A DNA stretch of 64,000 bases from positions 161,326-225,325 of the forward strand of contig JAMLHN010000003.1 of assembly GCA_023957115.1 (NCBI GenBank), written 5' to 3'. Shown here in pieces: positions 7,731 through 16,130 of this stretch; position 1 is the first letter of the stretch; every line of letters starts with the position of its first letter. The notes under the pieces are model-generated. The model made no database searches. It was not told the origin of the DNA and saw nothing but the letters and a program-made list of their open reading frames with translations. The stretch is from Thermomicrobiales bacterium (GTDB lineage Bacteria; Chloroflexota; Chloroflexia; Thermomicrobiales; UBA6265). The position numbers and the translations under genes were made by a program.

Positions 7731-9002
7731 TCAGGATTCGATCTCGCGGCTGGCGATGTCGCTTCGGTAGAACATGCCGTCGAATGCGATCTTTTCGACC
7801 CGTTGGTAGGCGAGCGACCGCGCGGCTGCAAGATCCTTACCCGTTCCGACGACGGTCAGGACCCGGCCACCGGCGGTCACGATCTGGCCATCGCTGGCCC
7901 GCTGGGCGCCTGCCAGAAAGAGCTCGGTGTCGTGCACGCGCTCTTCGAGACCGTCGATCGGCTTCCCGGCGTCGTACGGGCCGGGATATCCCCCTGAGGC
8001 CAAAACGACGCCCACAGCGGCTCCTGCCCGTGCTGAAATGACATCGACCGAGCCGAGGTCGCCTGTGGCCGTTCGATAGAGGAGATCGACCAGATCGCCG
8101 TCCAGCAGGGGCAGGATGACCTGCGTCTCGGGATCGCCGAATCGGCAGTTGAATTCGACGACTTTCGGACCAGTGGCGGTCACCATCAGTCCGGCGAAAA
8201 AAACGCCTCGCATCGGTGCTCCCGCTGCCGCCATCGCCGCTGCGGTCGGCTCGATGATGGTGCGCATGACCTCGTCGAGCAGCTCCGGCGTTGCGAAGGG
8301 CGGCGGTGAATAGGCGCCCATCCCGCCGGTGTTCGCTCCCTTCTCGCCATCGAGCGCGCGTTTATAGTCACATGCCGCACCGAACAGCCGGGTGTCTTTC
8401 CCGTCGCAGAGCGCAAAAACCGAGAGCTCGGTCCCCTCCAGATACTCTTCGACCAGACAGAGCTCGCCGGCGGCGCCGAGCGTCCGCTCGGAGAGAAAGG
8501 CGCGGAGCGCCACCTCGGCTTCCAGGGTGGAGTTGGCGATGACCACGCCCTTTCCCGCCGCAAGCCCGTCTGCCTTGATGGCGACCGGGATGCCGAGTTG
8601 CTCGACCGCTGCCATGCCGTCCGTCAGATTGCGAACGGCAATGCTCGTGCCGGTCGGGACGCCGGCCGCGCTCATGATCTCCTTGGCCCACTGTTTACTG
8701 GTTTCGATCCGTGCGGCCGACTGGCTGGGACCGAATGTTGGCACCCCGATCTTCTGCAGCTCATCGGCCAGCCCGAGCGAAAGCGGTTCTTCCGGACCGA
8801 CGACGACGAAGTCGATCTTCAGTTCCTGGACTGCATCGACGATACGATCCAGATCGTTGACCTTGAAGGGGAGATTGCGGGCAACTTCGTTGGTTCCCGG
8901 ATTACCCGGCGTGCAAAAGAGCTCGTGCACCGCGGGGGATTGCGCGAGTTTCCAACAGAGGGCATGCTCGCGCGAACCGCTGCCAACCACGAGGATTTTC
9001 AC
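7731..9002 (-). CDS. purD: Phosphoribosylamine--glycine ligase (GARS)
   Basis: The 423-residue enzyme catalyses ATP-dependent joining of phosphoribosylamine and glycine in the second step of purine synthesis. It starts MKILVVGSGSREHAL, the PurD N-terminal fold. The ATP-grasp region contains IKADGLAAGKGVVIA, GELCLVEEYLEGTE and GGMGAYSPPP, and metal ligands sit in VVEFNCRFGDPETQ. The C-terminal domain is complete. The length is normal. No other pur gene is nearby; the CopC-domain gene lies 38 bases upstream on the same strand. Confidence 0.97.
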   Translation of the reverse strand: MKILVVGSGSREHALCWKLAQSPAVHELFCTPGNPGTNEVARNLPFKVNDLDRIVDAVQELKIDFVVVGPEEPLSLGLADELQKIGVPTFGPSQSAARIETSKQWAKEIMSAAGVPTGTSIAVRNLTDGMAAVEQLGIPVAIKADGLAAGKGVVIANSTLEAEVALRAFLSERTLGAAGELCLVEEYLEGTELSVFALCDGKDTRLFGAACDYKRALDGEKGANTGGMGAYSPPPFATPELLDEVMRTIIEPTAAAMAAAGAPMRGVFFAGLMVTATGPKVVEFNCRFGDPETQVILPLLDGDLVDLLYRTATGDLGSVDVISARAGAAVGVVLASGGYPGPYDAGKPIDGLEERVHDTELFLAGAQRASDGQIVTAGGRVLTVVGTGKDLAAARSLAYQRVEKIAFDGMFYRSDIASREIES

Positions 9003-9040
9003 GCCGGGGTCCTTCCTGGGTACTGAGCCGCCTGTTTCGA

Positions 9041-9643
9041 TTAGTCGGGGTTGCGGTCGAACGGATGACGACGAGGCCGGACCAATCTCCAGAATCCGTA
9101 GATCAGCAATGCAGCGAGAATACCGGCGCCCACCGCAATACCCAGCGCTCGCTCATCCATGTCCGCTGGCTCGGCTTCGGGCACCTCTTGTATCAACCCG
9201 CCGGAAATTCGGGCAATCGGCGATGCGGCCGGTGAGGCCACGGGAGAGGCGACCGGGGTACCCGAGCCTGCGATCGTGAACGTAAAGGTCCCGGTCTCTT
9301 CGTCACCGTCCTCTGCCGAGAGCGTTGTCCAGTTGACCGTGTAGACGCCGTTGGGAAGATTCGATTCGAGCGCGATGGTCAGGTGCTTGCGGTCCGGATC
9401 CATCAGGTCGATTTCCGCTTCACCCGTGTGAACGGGGTTGCCACTGGCATCGAGCACGTCCACCCCGCTGCCCTTGGCGATCTCCTGCGTGAACCAGAGC
9501 TCGACGATTACCGGAGCTTCCTCGACTGTCGCGTCCGCTTCGGGTTGGGAGCGGTCGAGCCCCGCGTGCCCCAGCGTCACGGCGGGACTCATCAGGAAGC
9601 CCAGGAGAAGGAGCGCAATGGAAAGCGATTTGACTGATTTCAA
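9041..9643 (-). CDS. CopC-domain protein with C-terminal membrane anchor
   Basis: A 200-residue protein made of a signal peptide (MKSVKSLSIALLLLGFLMSP), a CopC-type beta-sandwich (mature start HAGLDRSQPEADATV through TFTFTIAG, residues 26-130), a Thr/Ser/Pro/Ala linker, and one membrane helix near the end (IAVGAGILAALLIYGFW) with a basic tail. CopC domains bind copper outside the membrane, the N-terminal mature histidine being one ligand; here His26 is at the predicted mature end. No CopD/YcnJ membrane domain or copper ATPase is adjacent. TTG is the start: AGGAGG lies five bases upstream. Confidence 0.85.
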   Translation of the reverse strand: MKSVKSLSIALLLLGFLMSPAVTLGHAGLDRSQPEADATVEEAPVIVELWFTQEIAKGSGVDVLDASGNPVHTGEAEIDLMDPDRKHLTIALESNLPNGVYTVNWTTLSAEDGDEETGTFTFTIAGSGTPVASPVASPAASPIARISGGLIQEVPEAEPADMDERALGIAVGAGILAALLIYGFWRLVRPRRHPFDRNPD

Positions 9644-9792
9644 GGTGACCTCCTCAAGAGCATACGATCTCCATTCTACCCCTCCGTCTCACCCCGGGGA
9701 CTGGGCGATCACGTTGCCGTCCGGGGTTCCGCACCATCTACTCGACATCATCGCCTCCGAATTCGGTCAATGCACGTACGCTCCGTGCCAGC

Positions 9793-9821
9793 TTGACATC
9801 GGCTGGTTTTGCATCTAGGGT
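9793..9821 (+). promoter_or_regulatory. Sigma-70-like promoter of the ABC exporter
   Basis: TTGACA (9793-9798) is separated by exactly 17 bases from TAGGGT (9816-9821). The -10 box runs into the operator-like palindrome at 9819-9842. A second, weaker candidate is TTGACT (9864) with a 17-base spacer and CTATTT (9887). Confidence 0.55.
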
Positions 9822-9842
9822 TCGTTACATAAGTAATGAACC
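9819..9842. promoter_or_regulatory. Operator-like palindrome
   Basis: Arms GGTTCGTTAC and GTAATGAACC (nine of ten positions complementary) flank a four-base ATAA centre. The 24-base element overlaps the -10 box and start point of the promoter above, where a TetR- or MarR-type repressor would block transcription. No such regulator gene is adjacent. Confidence 0.6.
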
Positions 9843-9974
9843 GATGAACAGCGACGGTTTTTGTTGACTACTTCACGCAATTGGCACTATTTGTCGGAAG
9901 AACGCGGTCGGGCGAGGTAGCACACTCGTACCGGCGCCCACCGCCAACCACACTGAGCGAAAGGAAAGGTTCCC

Positions 9975-10889
9975 GTGATTCGGGCAGAACGGCTCACCAA
10001 GCAATTCGGCGCGACCGTTGCCGTCGATGATCTCTCGTTCGAAGTCAAACCAGGGATGGTGACTGGCTTCCTGGGGCCGAATGGCTCTGGCAAGTCGACC
10101 ACGATGCGGATGATTCTCGGGCTGGACAATCCAACCTCAGGACTGGCCACGGTCGGTGGCCGGAGCTACCGTGAGAACCCAGCTCCCATACATGAAGTGG
10201 GGGCCGTGCTCGACCCGAAGGCCGTGTACGGAAAGCGCAGTGCGGTTCGGCATCTCACGTGGGTCGCGCAAGCCGGCGGGATTCCAACGCGCCGTGTCGA
10301 GGAGGTGCTCGATCTGGTGGGTCTGACGCAGGTGGCCGACAAACAGGTCGGCGGGTTTTCGCTTGGCATGTCCCAACGGCTCGGGATCGCCACGGCGTTG
10401 CTCGGCGATCCCGAAGTGCTCCTCTTCGACGAACCGGTGAACGGGCTCGACCCAGAGGGCATCCTCTGGATTCGGACGCTCATGCGGAATCTCGCCAAAG
10501 AGGGGCGCACCGTCTTCGTCTCGAGCCACCTGATGAGCGAAATGGAGCGGACGGCCGACCATGTGATCGTCATCGGCAAAGGGAAGATGGTGGCCGACAC
10601 CAGCATGGCGGAGTTCATGCGGCTTGCGGCCGGTGACGCGGTGCGCGTGGTGTCTCCCCAGGCGGCAACGTTCGTACCGTTGCTGGAGGCCGGTGGCGCC
10701 GAGGTGCATGCCGAGGAGGATCCTGGGGCACTCCTGATTTCAGGGATCGACGCCGCGCGCGTCGGCGAGCTGGCGGCGGAGCATCGCATCGTCTTGCACG
10801 AGCTCACGACTCGGAACGTCAGCCTCGAGCAGGCATTTATGGACCTGACCCGAGACAGCGTGGAGTATCAATCGCACCCGGCCGCGTGA
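9975..10889 (+). CDS. ABC transporter ATP-binding protein (exporter type)
   Basis: The 304-residue ATPase has Walker A GPNGSGKST, the Q-loop region GAVLDPKAVYGKRSA, signature SLGMSQRLGIA, Walker B VLLFDEPVNGLDPEG and the switch histidine in VSSHLMSEME. A C-terminal 80-residue extension follows, as in DrrA/CcmA-type drug or antibiotic exporters. GTG is used as start, with AAGGAAAGG five bases upstream. The permease follows after 51 bases. The promoter and palindrome upstream suggest inducible expression. Substrate is unknown. Confidence 0.9.
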   Translation: MIRAERLTKQFGATVAVDDLSFEVKPGMVTGFLGPNGSGKSTTMRMILGLDNPTSGLATVGGRSYRENPAPIHEVGAVLDPKAVYGKRSAVRHLTWVAQAGGIPTRRVEEVLDLVGLTQVADKQVGGFSLGMSQRLGIATALLGDPEVLLFDEPVNGLDPEGILWIRTLMRNLAKEGRTVFVSSHLMSEMERTADHVIVIGKGKMVADTSMAEFMRLAAGDAVRVVSPQAATFVPLLEAGGAEVHAEEDPGALLISGIDAARVGELAAEHRIVLHELTTRNVSLEQAFMDLTRDSVEYQSHPAA

Positions 10890-10940
10890 CCAGGACCAAC
10901 GGCTCGCCGGCGGGCGAGAACATGATCGAGGAGTAACGAC

Positions 10941-11792
10941 GTGCACATCGCATCCACAGCGCCGGCAGAACGTGAGGCGCAAGCGACGACAACCGCGCCG
11001 GGATTTGGCGCGACGGTTCGGTCAGAGTGGACCAAGTTCAGCTCGGCCCGGTCCAACTGGGTCAGTATCGCCGTGGCCCTGGTGCTCTCAGCCGCGTTGA
11101 CCGCGCTGATTGCCTGGGCAACGGGCTTTACCTGGGACGACTGGAATGCGGCCGATCAGGCGGACTTCGATCCGATCACCTTCAGTTTGAGTGGGCTGCT
11201 GGTCGCGGGTATTGTCTTCGTGGTGCTCGGCGTCAATCTTGCCGCGTCCGAGTACTCGAGCGGTATGATCCGGCGCTCACCTTGCGACCACGCCCAACCG
11301 AGGTCGTGTGCTGCTTGCCAAATGTCTGTCATCGCCGCGGTCACCACCGTCGCGGCGCTGGTCGTCAACGCGGCCATTGTCGCGGCCGGGAATCTGGTCT
11401 TCGGTCTGCATGACATGCCGACGGCGAGCCTGACCGACCGCGACACGGTTCGCGCCATCGCCGGCCTCACGCTGGTGGCGTTCGTCTTTCCCATCATCGG
11501 CGTCGCGATGGCGTTCATCTTTCGCTCGTCCGCTGCGGCGATTACCGCGGTGCTGGCGCTGCTCTTTCTCCCGTCGATACCCGGCGGCCTCCCGCCTCGC
11601 CGCTGGCAGGAGGATGTGCTGGCGTGGTTGCCCGGCCCGTTGACCGACAGCGTCTCGATTGGATTTCTGACGACCGACAGCGCGATGACGAAAGGCGTCG
11701 TGGTGTCGGTTATCGGATTGATCATCTGGCTGGTCTTGTTCCTCGGCGCCGCATGGGTTCTCCTCAACTGCCGCGACGCCTGGACTCGTTAG
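10941..11792 (+). CDS. ABC-2 type permease with a locally shifted frame
   Basis: The 283-residue membrane protein has an N-terminal helix after a polar head, and about six membrane segments. It pairs with the ATPase upstream (GTG start; GAGGAG at 10928). Residues about 112-129 read as an odd hydrophilic, cysteine-rich stretch (RRSPCDHAQPRSCAACQM). Reading the same DNA one base later gives LATTPNRGRVLLAK, exactly what actinobacterial-type permeases have after EYSSGMIR. A one-base gain near 11274 and a one-base loss near 11327 therefore bracket the segment. The protein may be real with an altered cytosolic loop, or the sequence may contain two errors. Confidence 0.82.
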   Translation: MHIASTAPAEREAQATTTAPGFGATVRSEWTKFSSARSNWVSIAVALVLSAALTALIAWATGFTWDDWNAADQADFDPITFSLSGLLVAGIVFVVLGVNLAASEYSSGMIRRSPCDHAQPRSCAACQMSVIAAVTTVAALVVNAAIVAAGNLVFGLHDMPTASLTDRDTVRAIAGLTLVAFVFPIIGVAMAFIFRSSAAAITAVLALLFLPSIPGGLPPRRWQEDVLAWLPGPLTDSVSIGFLTTDSAMTKGVVVSVIGLIIWLVLFLGAAWVLLNCRDAWTR

Positions 11793-11826
11793 CCCATGTT
11801 TGAAAACTCGATGAGGTGCCTTCGTC

Positions 11827-11854
11827 CCCGCTGGATTCCGGCGAATCCAGCGGG
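11827..11854 (+). terminator. Terminator of the ABC exporter operon
   Basis: CCCGCTGGATTC pairs perfectly with GAATCCAGCGGG across a CGGC loop, 34 bases after the permease stop. The tail TCGTTGCC is only weakly T-rich. Confidence 0.7.
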
Positions 11855-12012
11855 TCGTTGCCTCGAAATGAGCCCCCCGGAACCGGGCCGGCGTCTACTC
11901 ATGCGATGCTGGGCTGGGGCGGTGGTGCACTGATCGTGCCGCATCCTGGTGTGTTCACCTGAACCGTCTCAGGCCCCCAGGGCTCAGAACGCAGGACCGT
12001 TTCAAGCACGCT

Positions 12013-13209
12013 CTAGTAGTGGATCTCGACTCTGGTGCCGATGCCGGCCACACCATAGAGCCATTCGGCAAAGCCCATCGGCAGGTTGACGCACCCGTGA
12101 CTCATGGGCGCACCGAAGTTGTCATGCCAGTAGGTGCCATGGATCGCATGTCCGACATCGGTGAAGTACATCACCCAGGGAACATCCGGGACGTTGTAGT
12201 ACTCACCGCCGAGCACCCCTTCCATGGTCTGGAACTCGAGCTTCGAGTTGATATAGAACGTACCGGGTGGGGTATCGAAGCCGTCGCGGCCAGTGCTGAC
12301 ATAAGTCTCGGCAACGGCCTCGCTCCCCTCCCAGACGACCATGTACTGGCTGCTGAGATTGACCTCGATCCAAAGCTCGCCTGACCCGTCGATGACGGGC
12401 GCCTCCGGTTCCGGCTCGATAAAGAGATCTTCGGAATACGTCGGGTAGTCGCTGGTCGGCGTTCCCGTCGTCTCCAGGTTGTACTGCCGGGCCAGAATCG
12501 ATCCAACCGGAAGCATGTGGACGCCGTCTGCCTCGCTCCAGGCGAGCTTGCCCCGCTCGAAGACCTGATACCGAATACCGCGGGCCCCTTGGAACTCTTC
12601 CGAGATCGGGTTGCCCAGGTATGCGGCTCCGCCCGTGGCCTCCCAGAAATCCTTGAATCCGTGTTGTACGGTGTGGCGGGTTTCCGGCACGTAGGTCAGG
12701 GTATCCGTGTTCGGCTGGGCGACCGCGTCGTCCGCCAGCGGGATCCACGCCCGCGTCTCATTGGCCAGATAGGAGAGGGAGCCGCCACTCCCACCGCTGC
12801 CGGAAATGTTCGGCACGCTGCGGAATACGGTGACGGGCTTGAGCTCCTCGCCGATCTTCCCAAGGTGCACGACGATGCCCTCGGGATCGTCCGGAACGTA
12901 CTCGAACCGAGCGTACTCGTAGTACTGCACGATCCGGTCGTTTTCGGTCAGCTCGGCGGTAATGGGATAACCGTAGGCATTCACCCCGCCGCCCGCACGC
13001 CACTGATCGAGGAAGACGCCGTCGATCGTCTGTCCAGTCTCCGGGATGAAGACCGTACGTGGAGGGGACCAGTCGGATTGAGCGGCGGTGGCGCCGGGTG
13101 ACACGCCGATTGTCAGAATCGGGACGAGTAACGCGAGAAGTGCGAGGAGCGGCAATCCCAGACCGGAAAACGGTCGTCGCGCAGTACGAATCACCCCAAA
13201 CGCCAACAT
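12013..13209 (-). CDS. L,D-transpeptidase (YkuD) with two ETGH-type repeats
   Basis: The 398-residue protein has a signal segment (FSGLGLPLLALLALLVPIL near residues 14-33). Two roughly 60-residue repeats follow, with the pattern F/YxPETxxTxxxxFxxxWxxxGGxxxxGxPIxxE (starting VFIPETGQTIDG near 50 and YVPETRHTVQHG near 170). The C-terminal YkuD domain shows IHGTYWHDNFGAPMSHGCVN, with the catalytic cysteine and the conserved histidines. YkuD enzymes make 3-3 cross-links or anchor proteins to peptidoglycan outside the membrane. ATG at 13209 follows AGGGGGATCGAT; an upstream continuation of the frame lacks signal-peptide character. Such repeats are frequent in Chloroflexota exported proteins. Confidence 0.88.
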   Translation of the reverse strand: MLAFGVIRTARRPFSGLGLPLLALLALLVPILTIGVSPGATAAQSDWSPPRTVFIPETGQTIDGVFLDQWRAGGGVNAYGYPITAELTENDRIVQYYEYARFEYVPDDPEGIVVHLGKIGEELKPVTVFRSVPNISGSGGSGGSLSYLANETRAWIPLADDAVAQPNTDTLTYVPETRHTVQHGFKDFWEATGGAAYLGNPISEEFQGARGIRYQVFERGKLAWSEADGVHMLPVGSILARQYNLETTGTPTSDYPTYSEDLFIEPEPEAPVIDGSGELWIEVNLSSQYMVVWEGSEAVAETYVSTGRDGFDTPPGTFYINSKLEFQTMEGVLGGEYYNVPDVPWVMYFTDVGHAIHGTYWHDNFGAPMSHGCVNLPMGFAEWLYGVAGIGTRVEIHY

Positions 13210-13465
13210 ATCGATCCCCCTGAGTTTGTATCGTTGTGTGGCAGGTTGGCCTGCAAGCCAACATCGGTTTGCCCACAGGCACAAAATACGCCCAGCTTCT
13301 CGACTTCTCCGCTTCGGGGCGGATGATACCGGCTGGTGAGGCCCGGAATCCGGGACGACTGGCTGAGGTATCGTTCGTCGAGGGCGGGGCGTCAATTGAC
13401 CACGGGCCGCATGGTAGCACGCCCGCATGCGAATTCAAGAATCCTTTCCCAAATTCATCGAATCT

Positions 13466-14317
13466 TCAGGATTTCGCGAGCTCGAAGTCGAGACTGATAT
13501 CCAGCGATGGTGCGGAATGTGTCAGGGCGCCGGATGAGATCAGATCGACACCGGTTTCCGCAACCGCTCGAATGCGCTCGAGCGTAATCCCGCCCGATGC
13601 TTCCACCAGGGCGCGGCCGTCGACCAGCTCGACGGCCGCTCGCATATCTTCGAGCGACATGTTGTCGAGCATGATGATGTCGGCGCCGGCGTCGAGCGCT
13701 TCCTGCACTCCGGCCAGATCGACGACTTCGACCTCGACCCTCGAGGTGTGCGGGGCGCGTTTTCTGGCGGCGGTGACCGCATCGCGAATCGGATGCTCGC
13801 CGCCGATCGCGGCCAGGTGGTTGTCCTTGATCAGGACGGCATCTCCCAGATTGAACCGGTGATTGGCGCCCCCTCCGTGGCGAACGGCTGCCTTTTCCAG
13901 ATAGCGCAGGCCCGGCGTCGTTTTTCGGGTATCGATAACGGACGCATCGGTCCCGTCCAGGTGTCGCACGTACCGTTCGGTCATGGTCGCGATACCCGAG
14001 AGCCGTTGAATCAGATTCAGCGCGGTCCGTTCCGCGGCCAGGATCGAGCGGGCATTGCCGGAGATTCGGGCAAGCTCGGTTCCCTTGGTTACCCGGTCGC
14101 CATCCCGAGCCGATGGCTGGAAGGTGATCGTCGGATCGACCCGGGCGAAGACCGCGCGCGCGGTCTCCATCCCGGAAATGACCCCATCCTGTTTGGCGAG
14201 CATGGTCGCGACGGCTTGCCGGTCCACCGGAATCGTCGATTCGCTGGTGACATCACCGAGTGAGAGGTCTTCACGCAGCGCGAGCTCGATCAGGTCGAGC
14301 GCAGGATCGTAGGTCAT
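13466..14317 (-). CDS. nadC: Nicotinate-nucleotide pyrophosphorylase (carboxylating)
   Basis: The 283-residue enzyme makes nicotinate mononucleotide from quinolinate and PRPP in NAD synthesis. Family landmarks are LREDLSLGDVTSESTIP, ERTALNLIQRLSGIATMT, DTRKTTPGLRYLEKAAVRHGG (the quinolinate/PRPP pocket, in part) and the LDNMSLEDMRAAV barrel strand followed by EASGGITLERI. Length is normal. It is the last gene of a minus-strand run, four bases after the M16 peptidase stop, so it is co-transcribed with pncC two genes upstream. Confidence 0.96.
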   Translation of the reverse strand: MTYDPALDLIELALREDLSLGDVTSESTIPVDRQAVATMLAKQDGVISGMETARAVFARVDPTITFQPSARDGDRVTKGTELARISGNARSILAAERTALNLIQRLSGIATMTERYVRHLDGTDASVIDTRKTTPGLRYLEKAAVRHGGGANHRFNLGDAVLIKDNHLAAIGGEHPIRDAVTAARKRAPHTSRVEVEVVDLAGVQEALDAGADIIMLDNMSLEDMRAAVELVDGRALVEASGGITLERIRAVAETGVDLISSGALTHSAPSLDISLDFELAKS

Positions 14318-14321
14318 GGCA

Positions 14322-15602
14322 TTAGTTCAGCGTCAGAACTTCACGGAACTGCGCGTCGTCGTCGAATGGTCCAATCAAGGCGAGGCTGAGCAGGTCGGTG
14401 CGGAAGAGTTCCTTCGACAGCTCGTGCACTTGCTCCGCGGTGACTGCCTCGATCTTCGCGGTCACCTCTTCCGGGGTCAGGATCTCGCCATAAACCAGCT
14501 CCTGGCTTCCGACCCAGCTCGCCATCGAGCGGGAGTCTTCCAACCCCATCAACAAACGTCCCTTGCGGAGCTCCTTCGTGCGCTCCAACTCCTCCAGGGG
14601 TACGCCTTCGTCCCGCAGGCGCGCGAGCTCGTGGCAGATCGCCCCGATCGCTTCTGGAACGCGCTTGACATCCGTCCCCGCATAGACGATTCCCTGACCG
14701 ACATCCTCATACGGCCGAAAATAACCGTAGACGGAGTAGACCAATCCACGCTTTTCGCGAATCTCCTGGAAGAGCCGCGAGCTCATTCCTGAGGAGAGGA
14801 TCGCTTCGATCGTTCCCTGTACGTAGCGGCGCTCGGTCGTGAAGGGGAGTGCCGGCATCCCGATGCAGAGGTGCGCTTGCTCGGTCGGACGCTCGAGCAG
14901 ATGGAGCCGTTTTTCGCTCTGTTCGACCTGGGCCGGAACGAACGCATCCGGCTCACCGTAATGTTCCAGATTGCCGAAGTACCTCTCGGTCAGCTCCACG
15001 ATGTGGGCGTGATCGACATCGCCTCCAGCCGCGACAACCATTCGCTTCGGGAGATAGTTGCGTTTCCAGAAGTCGACCATCTGCTCGCGCGAGATTGCGT
15101 TGACGGTCTCGACCGATCCAGCGATCGGCCGGCCAACCGGGTCCGGTCCCCAGATGACCTCGTCGATGATCTCGTGCACCAGCTCCTCGGGAGAGTCTTC
15201 GGTCCCCCGAATCTCCTCCACGATGACTGAGCGCTCTTTCTCGAGCTCAGTGGCATCGATCAGGGAGTTGTTGAGCATATCGGCCAGGACATCGAAGGCC
15301 AGATCGGTTTTCGTGCTGGGAACCTTGACCCAGTAGTTGGTCGATTCCCGGCCGGTGCCGGCATTGAGAATGCCACCGACACCCTCGACCTCTTCGGAGA
15401 TCATCTTGGCATCGGGGCGGTTCGTGGTTCCCTTGAACAGCATGTGTTCAAGAAAATGCGAGACCCCCGCCACCTCGGGCTGCTCATAGCGCGACCCGAT
15501 ATCGAAATAGAGGATCAGACTGGCAGATTTGACCCCGGACATGGGACCGGTAACGACGCGCACTCCATTGGCGAGCACGCTTTTGTTGTACAGAGCGGGC
15601 AA
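14322..15602 (-). CDS. M16 family zinc peptidase
   Basis: The 426-residue protein has the inverted zinc motif HxxEH in SHFLEHMLFKGT (His49, Glu52, His53). The third ligand region VIVEEIRGTEDSPEE lies about 75 residues later, and the second half is an inactive M16 repeat ending in the RxxY-like region GLVYSVYGYFRPYEDVG. This is the processing-peptidase-like subfamily usual in bacteria (400-430 residues). Its cellular substrate is unknown; relatives degrade peptides. The start lies 17 bases downstream of pncC, and nadC follows after four bases, indicating one operon. Confidence 0.93.
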   Translation of the reverse strand: MPALYNKSVLANGVRVVTGPMSGVKSASLILYFDIGSRYEQPEVAGVSHFLEHMLFKGTTNRPDAKMISEEVEGVGGILNAGTGRESTNYWVKVPSTKTDLAFDVLADMLNNSLIDATELEKERSVIVEEIRGTEDSPEELVHEIIDEVIWGPDPVGRPIAGSVETVNAISREQMVDFWKRNYLPKRMVVAAGGDVDHAHIVELTERYFGNLEHYGEPDAFVPAQVEQSEKRLHLLERPTEQAHLCIGMPALPFTTERRYVQGTIEAILSSGMSSRLFQEIREKRGLVYSVYGYFRPYEDVGQGIVYAGTDVKRVPEAIGAICHELARLRDEGVPLEELERTKELRKGRLLMGLEDSRSMASWVGSQELVYGEILTPEEVTAKIEAVTAEQVHELSKELFRTDLLSLALIGPFDDDAQFREVLTLN

Positions 15603-15619
15603 TGAGCTCTCCTTGATTG

Positions 15620-16120
15620 CTAGCGATCGGCTGCCGCGACCATCTGATTCGCGGCTTCGAGCAGGTAGGTCAATGCGTGAAACGCCGTCTGGTCGATGAT
15701 GCGCGCTCGGTCTCCTTCGAAATGGAGCTCGAATGCTTCCAGCCAGATCGGAGTTGCAATACCAATGTAAACCAGGCCGACCGGCTTACGCGCCGTGCCG
15801 CCGGTTGGCCCGGCAATTCCCGTCGTCGATACGGCGATATCGGCGCCGATCAGCGTGCGTGCCCCGGCGGCCATGGCGCGCGCACACTCGAAGCTGACCG
15901 CCCCCTTCTCCTCCAGAATCGCATGCGATACGCCCAGTACGTTGTGTTTGACTGAGTTGGAGTACGAAACCACGCTCCCGAGGAAATAGGCCGAGCTCCC
16001 GGAGATCGACGCGATCCGGGAGGCGACGGTTCCGCCCGTGCACGATTCGGCCGTGCCGAGGGTCGGGCCCGATCGCTCGGCCAGCAGCCGGTTGAGCTGG
16101 ATTTCGGGAGCTTCGGTCAT
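15620..16120 (-). CDS. pncC: Nicotinamide-nucleotide amidohydrolase (CinA C-terminal family)
   Basis: The 166-residue protein is a stand-alone CinA C-terminal domain. It contains AESCTGGTVASRIASISGSS, the family's signature with the catalytic serine/threonine cluster, then GSVVSYSNSVKHNVLGV and TTGIAGPTGGTARKPVGLV. Such enzymes convert NMN to nicotinate mononucleotide and ammonia, salvaging the pyridine ring. The substrate of nadC two genes downstream differs, but its product is the same nucleotide, which makes the shared operon sensible. PIG-L lies 10 bases upstream. Confidence 0.92.
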   Translation of the reverse strand: MTEAPEIQLNRLLAERSGPTLGTAESCTGGTVASRIASISGSSAYFLGSVVSYSNSVKHNVLGVSHAILEEKGAVSFECARAMAAGARTLIGADIAVSTTGIAGPTGGTARKPVGLVYIGIATPIWLEAFELHFEGDRARIIDQTAFHALTYLLEAANQMVAAADR

Positions 16121-16130
16121 CGAGACCGTC

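Larger units (their letters stand above)
9644..9974. other. Divergent regulatory region
   Basis: The gap separates copC-like (minus) from the ABC exporter (plus). It contains two plus-strand promoter-like arrangements and one long palindrome, listed separately. No coding region is supported. Confidence 0.5.
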
